DNA from: an uncultured Lachnospiraceae bacterium
Lineage (GTDB): Bacteria; Bacillota_A; Clostridia; Lachnospirales; Lachnospiraceae
Length of the DNA: 8,977 nucleotides
Direction: 5' to 3'
Assembly: GCA_902783205.1 (NCBI GenBank)
Contig: CACZQE010000212.1
Location: 1 to 8,977, forward strand
Positions 1 through 5,769 of the stretch are shown in pieces. Every line of letters begins with the position of its first letter. Position 1 is the stretch's first letter. Under the pieces are notes generated by a model. It did not search any database, was not told the origin of the DNA, and was given only the letters and a program-made list of their open reading frames with translations. The position numbers and the translations under genes were made by a program.

Positions 1-924
1 GGAGCCCTGGAGTATATCCGTTTCATGAATAAAGGCCTCCAGGAGATGCATCCTGATGTCATGCTGATCGCAGAGGATTCCACCAGTTTTCCCAAGGTAA
101 CGGTACCGGTAGAATACGGCGGTCTGGGATTTGATTACAAGTGGGATATGGGATGGATGAATGATACTCTTGATTACTTCCGCACTCATCCCTTTGACAG
201 AAAGTTCCACTATCATAAGCTGACCTTCTCTATGATGTATTTCTATAATGAGAAGTACCTGCTTCCTTTCTCTCATGACGAAGTGGTACACGGAAAGGCG
301 ACCATTCTCCAGAAAATGTGGGGGGACTATGACTATAAGTTCCAGCAGGCCAAGACCCTCTACACATATATGTACACACATCCGGGCAAAAAGCTGAATT
401 TTATGGGAAATGAAATCGGCCAGTTCCGGGAGTGGGACGAAAAAAGGGAATGCGACTGGATGCTGCTGGATTATCCCAAGCACAGAGCCTTTGCCTCTTT
501 CATGAAGCAGCTGAATCATCTCTATATCAGTGAACCGGCTTTCTATGCAGGTGAATATGACAGGGAAAGCTTCCGCTGGTTGGAAGTGGAGGCTGTGGAA
601 GAAAGAGTCTACATTTACGAACGAATGCACGGAGACGACCGTTTTATTGTGGTACTGAATATGAGCGACCAGCAGTATGACGGATTTGAGTTCGGCTACG
701 ATCAGAAGGCAGTGCTCCTTGAAGTGCTTTCCGGTGAGAGAAAAACTTTCGAAGGTTATTATGACGGACCGTCGGATGACATTCCCACACTGGACCAGGG
801 CTATAAGTGGTGGCCGAAAAAGTTCCGGATTACCATTCCCGCTCTCGCGGCGATCATCTACCGGGTGAAAGTGCTTCCGGAAGATGAGGCCCCTGAGGAA
901 CAGGAACCGGAAAAAAGAAGGTAA
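1..924 (+). CDS. glgB: 1,4-alpha-glucan branching enzyme, C-terminal part (5' end outside window)
   Basis: This enzyme cuts alpha-1,4-glucan chains and re-attaches them through alpha-1,6 links, making the branches of glycogen in the cytoplasm. The reading frame is open from base 1, so the gene starts upstream; about 307 codons are visible, where the family is usually 600-750 residues. The fragment holds the second half of the GH13 catalytic barrel. IAEDST (fragment residues 23-28) carries the general-acid Glu (E25). GGLGFDYKWDMGWMNDTLDY follows, then SHDEVVHGK with the conserved His-Asp pair (about residues 92-93) and FMGNEIGQFREW. The all-beta C-terminal domain runs to the end and closes with a charged, Glu/Pro-rich tail that looks unconserved. 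The stop lies 11 nt before scpA, which suggests co-transcription although the functions are unrelated. The identification is secure from the motifs; only the N-terminal part is unseen. Confidence 0.95.
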   Translation, partial: GALEYIRFMNKGLQEMHPDVMLIAEDSTSFPKVTVPVEYGGLGFDYKWDMGWMNDTLDYFRTHPFDRKFHYHKLTFSMMYFYNEKYLLPFSHDEVVHGKATILQKMWGDYDYKFQQAKTLYTYMYTHPGKKLNFMGNEIGQFREWDEKRECDWMLLDYPKHRAFASFMKQLNHLYISEPAFYAGEYDRESFRWLEVEAVEERVYIYERMHGDDRFIVVLNMSDQQYDGFEFGYDQKAVLLEVLSGERKTFEGYYDGPSDDIPTLDQGYKWWPKKFRITIPALAAIIYRVKVLPEDEAPEEQEPEKRR

Positions 925-935
925 ACTGACTGATC

Positions 936-1682
936 ATGAAATTAGATGTCAAGCTTGATGTATTTGAAGGTCCTCTGGATCTTCTTTTACATTTGATAGA
1001 AAAAAACAAGGTAAATATATATGATATTCCCATCGTGGAGATCACGGACCAGTACATGGAGTATGTGAGGGAACTGGGTACAGTGGCCTCCATGGATGTT
1101 CTGAGTGAGTTCCTGGTAATGGCGGCTACCCTGATCCGTATTAAATCCAGAATGCTCCTGCCAAAGGAGGAGAAAGAAGAGGAGGAGGATCCCAGGGAGG
1201 AACTTGTACGGCGCCTTATGGAGTACAAGATGTTCAAATATGCTGCCGGAGAACTCAAGGATCTGGGCGTGGATGCCTCCCGCAAGTATTTCAGGGAGGA
1301 ATCGGTGCCGGAGGAAATCCGGGCCTATGAAGAGCCGGTCATCGTGGAGGATATCGTCGCTGACACAACCCTGGTCCGTCTTCATGACGTTTTCCGTATG
1401 GTAATGCGGAGGAAAAAGGACAGGGTTGATACAAAAAGAAGCCGCTTCGGCAATGTGAAAAAAGAGCGGTACCGGGTGGAAGACTGCATGGAATCGATCC
1501 GGGGCCGGATCAGCGGCATGAGCCGGATCAATTTCCGGACACTGCTGGATATTGCCCCTGACAGGGAAATGGTGGTGGTGACCTTTCTTGCCGTTCTGGA
1601 GATGATGAAAACCGGTGAGATTCTGGTGACCCAGGAAGATAATTTCGGCGAGATCTATCTGGACGCAGCCGCAAAAGAATAG
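936..1682 (+). CDS. scpA: Segregation and condensation protein A (kleisin)
   Basis: ScpA is the kleisin subunit of the bacterial SMC-ScpA-ScpB condensin, which organises and segregates newly replicated chromosome arms. The 248-residue product has the usual family length. It opens with the hallmark LDVFEGPLDLLLHLIEKNKV (residues 7-26), followed by IYDIPIVEITDQYMEYV and LVMAATLIRIKSRMLLP, the N-terminal helices that contact the SMC neck. A Glu-rich stretch (about residues 75-85) leads into the linker that binds ScpB. The C-terminal winged-helix region ends with VVTFLAVLEMMKTGEILVTQ, which contacts the SMC head. The ATG at 936 is chosen because the conserved N-terminus begins there; AGAAGG at 916-921 is a modest ribosome binding site about 14 nt upstream, so translation may partly couple to glgB. 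The stop is followed almost at once by scpB. Confidence 0.97.
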   Translation: MKLDVKLDVFEGPLDLLLHLIEKNKVNIYDIPIVEITDQYMEYVRELGTVASMDVLSEFLVMAATLIRIKSRMLLPKEEKEEEEDPREELVRRLMEYKMFKYAAGELKDLGVDASRKYFREESVPEEIRAYEEPVIVEDIVADTTLVRLHDVFRMVMRRKKDRVDTKRSRFGNVKKERYRVEDCMESIRGRISGMSRINFRTLLDIAPDREMVVVTFLAVLEMMKTGEILVTQEDNFGEIYLDAAAKE

Positions 1683-1683
1683 G

Positions 1684-2271
1684 ATGGAAGTCATGGAAAA
1701 CAATAACAAAATCAAGGGAATCGTAGAAGCAATCCTGTTCGCGGCAGGAGGCAGTGTGCCGGTCAGCCAGCTCTGTGAGGCGCTGGAACTGAGCCCCATC
1801 GAGATGGAGGCCTGCCTGGTGGATATGGACCGGGACTATGCCCGTGACGACCGGGGTATCTGCCTGATCCGGCTGGAGGACGAATGCCAGCTGACTACCA
1901 AAACGGATGCCTACGAATACATCCGCCGCATCGTCAGCCAGCCAAAGAAAAGGTCTCTGACAGATGTGCTGATGGAAACACTCTCCATCATTGCCTATAA
2001 ACAGCCTGTCACAAAGCAGGAAGTGGAAGCGATCCGCGGGGTCAGAAGTGATTTCGCGATCAATAAGCTGATTGAATATCAGCTGGTACAGGAACTGGGA
2101 AGACTGGACACAGTGGGTCATCCCATTGTTTTCGGAACCACACAGGAGTTTCTCCGGGCATTTGGCGTTGATTCCATCGACGACCTGCCGGATATTGACG
2201 AAGTGACCCGGCAGACCTTCTTTGACGAGGCGGAAAGCGAACTTAGCGAAGATGAGGAAATGCCGGTATAG
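1684..2271 (+). CDS. scpB: Segregation and condensation protein B
   Basis: ScpB dimerises and binds the ScpA linker in the SMC condensin complex. The 195-residue protein has the expected length and two winged-helix halves. The first contains KGIVEAILFAAGGSVPVSQL (about residues 10-29) and the second contains LSIIAYKQPVTKQEVEAIRG, the most conserved family segment, followed by IEYQLVQELGRLDTVGHPIV and FGTTQEFLRAFGV. An acidic tail finishes the protein. The start is ambiguous. The ATG at 1684 sits one base after the scpA stop and would be translated by coupling. The in-frame ATG at 1693 gives MENNNKIKG and has only GGAAG-like bases just before it. Family homology begins at KIKGIVEAI, so either start leaves the domain intact. 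A strong terminator follows 64 bases after the stop. Confidence 0.96.
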   Translation: MEVMENNNKIKGIVEAILFAAGGSVPVSQLCEALELSPIEMEACLVDMDRDYARDDRGICLIRLEDECQLTTKTDAYEYIRRIVSQPKKRSLTDVLMETLSIIAYKQPVTKQEVEAIRGVRSDFAINKLIEYQLVQELGRLDTVGHPIVFGTTQEFLRAFGVDSIDDLPDIDEVTRQTFFDEAESELSEDEEMPV

Positions 2272-2314
2272 GAAGACTTGCCGGAAATTCTTTGAAAAAC
2301 AAAAATAACAAATC

Positions 2315-2330
2315 TGATCAGATCTGATCA
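2315..2330. repeat. 16-bp perfect palindrome with three GATC sites
   Basis: TGATCAGATCTGATCA equals its own reverse complement. It lies in the 3' UTR of scpB, a few bases before the terminator hairpin, and the motif continues on the right with a third partial copy (ATCTGA). It contains three GATC tetranucleotides within 14 bases. It could be a protein-binding site or a small transcript hairpin stacked against the terminator, or it may have no role; the sequence alone does not decide. Confidence 0.6.
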
Positions 2331-2335
2331 ATCTG

Positions 2336-2364
2336 AAAAAGGGCTGCATCGGCAGCCCTTTTTT
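2336..2364. terminator. Bidirectional rho-independent terminator between scpB and the minus-strand gene
   Basis: A perfect 7-bp GC-rich stem, GGGCTGC (2341-2347) and GCAGCCC (2352-2358), closes an ATCG tetraloop. It is followed by six T (2359-2364) and preceded by five A (2336-2340). Read in reverse it is an equally good hairpin followed by T5, so it can end both the glgB-scpA-scpB transcript and the convergent gene at 2392-3030. Confidence 0.93.
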
Positions 2365-2391
2365 ATGACAATATATAGACCCTGAAATGTC

Positions 2392-3030
2392 CTACAGTTC
2401 GGAATAACCGTAACCGTTGACCAGAGCATCAATTTTCTGGCCGTTCTTGCAGTAAGGACATTCATGCTTGCTGTAGGTGTGATAGGAAGGAATATCCTGG
2501 GTGGTAAAGAGTGAATTTACCGGAATCCCGCCGTACTCATCAATGGCGCTGAAGATAGATGAAATGCCCTGCAGCTTGCCGCCGTAGAACTCTATACACT
2601 CCCAGCTGCGGTTGATGGTAATACCGGTGGTGATGGAAGCCATCAGGATGATAATGTTCCTGTCCTTGATCATAGGCTGGATATTCTTGCGGAAGAACAT
2701 CTGGCCGTCCGTGTCAATCTCCGGAGTTACAATGTAAATTGACTTGTGGCGGTTGTAGGAAAAGAAGCCCTTCTCTGTGAGCTTTTCAGCCAGGAATGCA
2801 CCTATGACTTCTGTTCCGTCAAGACAGACGATGGTATCGACGACGGTGCTGTGCTTGTAAAGCGGCACAAGAGACTCAGCAGCTTCGAGCGCATTGGACT
2901 GTCTGATCTTTAAAGTAGTCATATCAAGGAAATAGTTGACATGAGAGTTCCTGGTTGCAAAGTGTCCCGGGTAAACCGAGAGACTCAGATTACAGTTTCT
3001 GGAACGAAAAGATATTTTACGATTTTCCAT
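2392..3030 (-). CDS. Phosphoribosyltransferase-fold protein, orotate PRTase-like, with altered PRPP loop
   Basis: The 212-residue soluble protein resembles the type I phosphoribosyltransferase/orotate PRTase family. VDTIVCLDGTEVIGAFLAEK (residues 64-83) matches the usual substrate-binding strand-helix, and NIIILMASITTGITI (125-139) sits where the PRPP-binding loop belongs. In active enzymes that loop normally carries two acidic residues before the TTG; here they correspond to Met130-Ala131, so catalysis by the standard mechanism is doubtful. The C-terminus has HECPYCKNGQKI with a CxxC pair (Cys191, Cys194), like the C-P-x-C-x-x-G segment seen in some OPRT-like proteins and possibly metal-binding. 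The start is well supported: on the minus strand AAAGGAGG (3037-3044) lies 6 nt before the ATG. It is monocistronic and convergent with scpB. A true pyrE is not claimed; it may be a binding or regulatory protein. Confidence 0.72.
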   Translation of the reverse strand: MENRKISFRSRNCNLSLSVYPGHFATRNSHVNYFLDMTTLKIRQSNALEAAESLVPLYKHSTVVDTIVCLDGTEVIGAFLAEKLTEKGFFSYNRHKSIYIVTPEIDTDGQMFFRKNIQPMIKDRNIIILMASITTGITINRSWECIEFYGGKLQGISSIFSAIDEYGGIPVNSLFTTQDIPSYHTYSKHECPYCKNGQKIDALVNGYGYSEL

Positions 3031-3089
3031 CGAACCCCTCCTTTAAGATTGCTGATCGGACTCTGAAACATAGACTTCTTTCTATTCAA

Positions 3090-3118
3090 ATTATACAATA
3101 TTTTCCATGAAAAAGAAA
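3090..3118 (-). promoter_or_regulatory. Promoter of the minus-strand PRTase-like gene
   Basis: On the minus strand a perfect -10 TATAAT (3095 to 3090) is preceded at 17-nt spacing by a weak -35 TTTCTT (3118 to 3113). Transcription would start near 3083, giving a leader of about 53 nt before the ATG and its AAAGGAGG site. The -35 lies inside a GAAA tandem repeat. The -10 is good; the -35 is the uncertain part. Confidence 0.5.
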
Positions 3119-3149
3119 GAAAGAAATGTTTCCGTTTCATTTCATTTCA
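3115..3149. repeat. Short tandem repeats (GAAA)x3 and (TTTCA)x3
   Basis: GAAA occurs three times at 3115-3126 and TTTCA three times at 3135-3149. The near-complementary arms contain GAAATG (3123-3128) and CATTTC (3138-3143), which could form a 6-bp hairpin with a 9-nt loop. The first array overlaps the -35 region of the minus-strand promoter, so a gain or loss of units would change it. Confidence 0.6.
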
Positions 3150-3338
3150 CCTCTTTTTCTCTGTCATTTGAAAGAAGATAGAAGGAGTGGGATAAGTTTT
3201 TTCGATTCGTATCACATATAAACCACTGACTTATGTAATGTTAAAAAATAATCAATGCAAGTCCGCCAGGGAAGAAGGGAATTCCATGAAAAAATCTGAT
3301 ATTTTTCTCTTTTGCACAGAATGAGCAGGTGATAATTG

Positions 3339-3366
3339 TTGAAAATTTTTTCCTTCTTTTTATATT
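3339..3366 (+). promoter_or_regulatory. Distal promoter candidate for the carboxyltransferase operon
   Basis: TTGAAA (3339-3344; 5 of 6 to consensus) and TATATT (3361-3366; 5 of 6) are 16 nt apart. Transcription would start near 3373, giving a leader of about 165 nt. The region is AT-rich, so such matches can arise by chance, and the proximal candidate is at least as plausible. Confidence 0.35.
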
Positions 3367-3434
3367 CCCGGGCAGGTGGTAGATTATTAGAAAACAGGTA
3401 CAGATTATTATGTTAAATGAATAACAAAAAATCC

Positions 3435-3463
3435 TTGCTTTTGTATATGCTTTTTGCTATCAT
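3435..3463 (+). promoter_or_regulatory. Proximal promoter candidate for the carboxyltransferase operon
   Basis: TTGCTT (3435-3440) and TATCAT (3458-3463; 5 of 6) are separated by the optimal 17 nt, and TGC directly before the -10 makes an extended -10 element. Transcription would begin near 3470, leaving a leader of about 67 nt to the ATG at 3537. No clear operator was seen around it. Confidence 0.5.
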
Positions 3464-3517
3464 TATGCTGATAAAATTTTGAAAGAATTATCATTTGAGA
3501 TATTTTCTTCTATTAAG

Positions 3518-3525
3518 AGGAGGAG
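3518..3525 (+). promoter_or_regulatory. Ribosome binding site deciding the ATG start at 3537
   Basis: AGGAGGAG ends 11 nt before the ATG at 3537. A longer in-frame extension to a TTG at 3495 has no ribosome binding site and would place this strong site inside the coding sequence. The ATG is therefore preferred. Confidence 0.75.
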
Positions 3526-3536
3526 TGAGAGAAGAT

Positions 3537-4961
3537 ATGAGTCATTCTAAAATGAGTGCCAGAGAGAGGATAGACTATCTTCTGGATGACCGTACTTTTG
3601 TTGAGCTCGGCAGCTATATCAGCGCCCGGAATACAGATTTCAACCTGGGTGCCAGGAAGGTGCAGGGTGACGGTGTCATCACAGGTTATGGCATCATGGG
3701 AGACAGGATGGTCTACCTTTACAGCCAGGATGCTTCGGCTCTGGGCGGATCAGTCGGTGAAATGCATGCCAGAAAGATTTCCGCCCTTTATGATATGGCC
3801 ATGAAGACCGGAGCGCCGGTCATCGGTATGATCGACTGTGCAGGTCTGCGTCTGCAGGAAGCCTTTGACGGTCTGGCGGCATTCGGAGAGATTTTTAAGA
3901 AACAGGTACAGGCATCGGGTATGATTCCCCAGATCAGCGCCGTTTTCGGCATGTGCGGGGGCGGCAGCGCCGTCATGACCGGCCTTTCCGATTTTACCCT
4001 GATGGAAAAAGAAAACGCCAGCCTTTTTGTTAACAGCCCCAATGCCCTTGACGGAAATTCCGAGGACAAAGAGAATACGGCAGCAAGCGCATATCAGGCT
4101 GAGAAGGCAGGCAATGTGGATTTTGTCTGCGACAGTGAAACGGAGCTTTTGGATACCCTTCGCCGTCTGATGGCATTTCTTCCTTCCGACTATGAGTCAG
4201 AAGATGCCTATGATGACTGTGAGGACGATCTGAACCGGATCATTCCGGTTACGACGGAGATGGCCGAGGACCCGGCTGCTCTCTTAAAAGCGGTTTCCGA
4301 CGGAAACAGTTTTCTTGAAACAAAAAGCATGTATGCCGGGGAAATGGTCACCGGATTCATGCGTTTAAACGGTGAGACAGTAGGTGTGGCTGCCAACAGG
4401 GGCCTGGGAGAAGATCTTTCCCTGACTGTCCGGGGCCTGGAGAAGGCTGCGGGCCTGATCCGCTTCTGTGACGCTTTTTCCATTCCGGTCCTTACTGTGA
4501 CCAATACGATGGGACTTAAAGCAAATGCCCATGAGGAGAGAAGGATGGTTTCCGCCCTTTCCCGCTTTACCAAAGAAATCGCCGGAGCGACAGTCCCCAG
4601 GATCAACCTGATTACCGGCAGATGTTACGGAACCGCCGGTCTTGTGATGAATTCCAAATCCCTGGGCGCCGACTTTGTCCTTGCCTGGCCGCAGGCCAGC
4701 GTAGGCATGATGGATCCTGTACAGGCCATCCGCATTATTTACGCGGATGAGATTGAAAGCGGTGAGGGCAAAGTGACCCTGATTGCCGAGAAAACACAGG
4801 AGTATGAGGAAATGCAGAGCAGTGCTTTGGCTGCTGCCGGCCGTGGTTACATCGACGATATTATTGAACCGGACGCAACAAGAAAGCGGCTGATCGCCGC
4901 ATTTGAAATGCTGTTCGGGAAGAAGGAAGATGCACCGGCTAAGAAGCACAGCGCTATTTAA
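3537..4961 (+). CDS. Acyl-CoA-type carboxyltransferase subunit of a biotin-dependent decarboxylase/transcarboxylase (MmdA/12S-like, divergent)
   Basis: Proteins of this family move a carboxyl group between an acyl-CoA (methylmalonyl-CoA in the best-known members) and carrier-bound biotin. The 474-residue product, slightly shorter than the usual 510 or so, has two crotonase-like halves. The N-terminal half includes GDGVITGYGI (44-53), SQDASALGGSVGEMHARK (63-80) and SGMIPQISAVFGMCGGGSAV (127-146). The C-terminal half includes KAAGLIRFCDAFSIPVLTV (303-321), ATVPRINLITGRCYG (351-365), SKSLGADFVLAWPQASVGMM (373-392) and GYIDDIIEP (437-445). The motifs are altered: the usual GGARIQEG is AGLRLQEA (102-109), CAGGA is CGGGS (140-144), the PGFLPG segment is replaced by NTMGLKAN (323-330), and AYGGA is CYGTA (363-367). 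The fold is secure, but the substrate is not. It is the first gene of a five-gene operon with OadG-, carrier-, OadB- and OadA-like partners and no biotin carboxylase, which argues for decarboxylation or transcarboxylation rather than ATP-driven carboxylation. Confidence 0.85.
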   Translation: MSHSKMSARERIDYLLDDRTFVELGSYISARNTDFNLGARKVQGDGVITGYGIMGDRMVYLYSQDASALGGSVGEMHARKISALYDMAMKTGAPVIGMIDCAGLRLQEAFDGLAAFGEIFKKQVQASGMIPQISAVFGMCGGGSAVMTGLSDFTLMEKENASLFVNSPNALDGNSEDKENTAASAYQAEKAGNVDFVCDSETELLDTLRRLMAFLPSDYESEDAYDDCEDDLNRIIPVTTEMAEDPAALLKAVSDGNSFLETKSMYAGEMVTGFMRLNGETVGVAANRGLGEDLSLTVRGLEKAAGLIRFCDAFSIPVLTVTNTMGLKANAHEERRMVSALSRFTKEIAGATVPRINLITGRCYGTAGLVMNSKSLGADFVLAWPQASVGMMDPVQAIRIIYADEIESGEGKVTLIAEKTQEYEEMQSSALAAAGRGYIDDIIEPDATRKRLIAAFEMLFGKKEDAPAKKHSAI

Positions 4962-4981
4962 TAGAGAGGTGATTTTCAGGA

Positions 4982-5365
4982 ATGGATTATTTTGAAGCTC
5001 TGGTTCATACCCTGATCGGTATGGGCATGGTTTTTGTAGTGCTGACCTTCATCTCTTTGATCATTTCACTTTTCGTATACCTTTCCCGGGTACAGCGGGC
5101 CTGGTCCCGGTTCGGACGCCGGCTGAAGGAAACCTTCCAGAGCAGAAGGAAACGGGAGCAGCGGATGGTTTCGAGGATTTTCAAAAGACCTCCCCTGCCT
5201 GAATCGGAAAGGAAACGGGAAAAGAGAAAGAACAAAACTGAGACTGTGAAGCCCGACAGCGCCCTGATCGCAGTGATCATGGCGGCAATTGTTGCTTCTG
5301 AAGGCGGCGCGGTGAGCGCGGACCGCCTGGTCGTACGTAAGATTAAGAGAGTTCGAAGAAGATAG
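4982..5365 (+). CDS. OadG-family gamma subunit of the Na+-pump decarboxylase
   Basis: The gamma subunit is a small membrane protein that anchors the soluble carboxyltransferase and carrier to the Na+-translocating beta subunit and helps assembly. The 127-residue product has one clear transmembrane helix near the N-terminus (about residues 10-35, GMGMVFVVLTFISLIISLFV). A strongly basic cytoplasmic stretch follows (about 39-90, rich in Arg and Lys). The C-terminus has ALIAVIMAAIVASEGG and then a basic end, the pattern seen in OadG-like proteins that finish with a hydrophobic A/I-rich segment and Arg-rich tail. AGAGAGGTGA upstream supports the ATG at 4982. It begins 20 nt after the carboxyltransferase stop and ends 16 nt before the biotin carrier. 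Sequence conservation is low in this family, so the call leans on architecture and position. Confidence 0.83.
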   Translation: MDYFEALVHTLIGMGMVFVVLTFISLIISLFVYLSRVQRAWSRFGRRLKETFQSRRKREQRMVSRIFKRPPLPESERKREKRKNKTETVKPDSALIAVIMAAIVASEGGAVSADRLVVRKIKRVRRR

Positions 5366-5381
5366 AAGACGGAGGAAGGTT

Positions 5382-5744
5382 ATGAAGAATTACAGAATTA
5401 CAGTAAATGGTGTGGAATATGAAGTATCCGTTGAAGAGCTGGGCGCAGATGCCGTTCAGTCAGCTCCGGCGGCAGCGCCGGCTGCAGCAAAGCCTGCGGC
5501 ACCGGCACCGGCAGCATCCGGAAATGCAGGAAGTATTAAGATTACGGCTCCTATGCCCGGCAAGATCCTTGCCATTAAATATAATGTCGGAGATCCTGTA
5601 AAGAAGGGAGACTCCGTGGTAGTACTTGAGGCCATGAAGATGGAAAATGAAATCTTCGCGGGAGAAGACGGTACAGTTGCCAGCATCGAAATATCAGTCG
5701 GTGACATGGTAGAAAGCGGCGCAGTTCTCATTACAATGAACTGA
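5382..5744 (+). CDS. Biotin carboxyl carrier protein (biotinyl domain with Ala/Pro linker)
   Basis: This is the mobile carrier that holds carboxybiotin and shuttles CO2 between carboxyltransferases and the membrane pump, equivalent to MmdC/GcdC or the 1.3S subunit of transcarboxylase. The 120-residue product has three parts: a short N-terminal segment (MKNYRITVNGVEYEV), a flexible Ala/Pro linker (about residues 27-47), and a biotinyl domain from about 52 to the end. The biotinylation motif EAMKMEN contains the acceptor Lys86 in AMKM (84-87). PMPGKI (57-62) is the other typical landmark. The start is supported by GGAGG at 5371-5375, 6 nt before the ATG. It is the only biotin attachment site in the operon, so both carboxyltransferases presumably share it. 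A biotin protein ligase must be encoded elsewhere. Confidence 0.95.
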   Translation: MKNYRITVNGVEYEVSVEELGADAVQSAPAAAPAAAKPAAPAPAASGNAGSIKITAPMPGKILAIKYNVGDPVKKGDSVVVLEAMKMENEIFAGEDGTVASIEISVGDMVESGAVLITMN

Positions 5745-5757
5745 GCCTGATCGGATT

Positions 5758-5762
5758 GGAGG
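5758..5762 (+). promoter_or_regulatory. Ribosome binding site supporting a TTG start
   Basis: GGAGG lies 7 nt before the TTG at 5770. The next in-frame ATG would remove about 26 residues of the conserved N-terminus, so this site decides in favour of a TTG initiation codon for the beta-subunit gene. Confidence 0.85.
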
Positions 5763-5769
5763 AATATCA

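Larger units (their letters stand above)
3031..3536. other. AT-rich divergent intergenic region
   Basis: These roughly 500 bases separate the minus-strand PRTase-like gene from the carboxyltransferase operon. I find no convincing gene, tRNA or known riboswitch here. The stretch holds a minus-strand promoter (3090-3118), short GAAA and TTTCA tandem repeats (3115-3149), two plus-strand promoter candidates (3339-3366 and 3435-3463) and the ribosome binding site of the operon's first gene. The bases from about 3150 to 3335 show nothing I can name. Confidence 0.7.

Noticed and set aside
987..1799. Long open frame on the minus strand opposite scpA and scpB (also 1528-2349).
   Set aside because: Both are antisense to secure genes, have His/Phe-rich composition typical of reversed coding sequence, and match no known family.
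3286..3324. A 12-codon open frame that could be a leader peptide (MKKSDIFLFCTE).
   Set aside because: It lies upstream of both plus-strand promoter candidates, has no regulatory codon run and no attenuator after it, and is short enough to occur by chance.
3480..3493. A cre-like sequence, TGAAAGAATTATCA, downstream of the operon promoter candidate.
   Set aside because: The central CG that defines CcpA sites is replaced by AA, so the match is not convincing.
3495..3536. In-frame extension of the carboxyltransferase to a TTG at 3495.
   Set aside because: It has no ribosome binding site, and the strong AGGAGGAG at 3518-3525 would lie inside it. The ATG at 3537 fits better.
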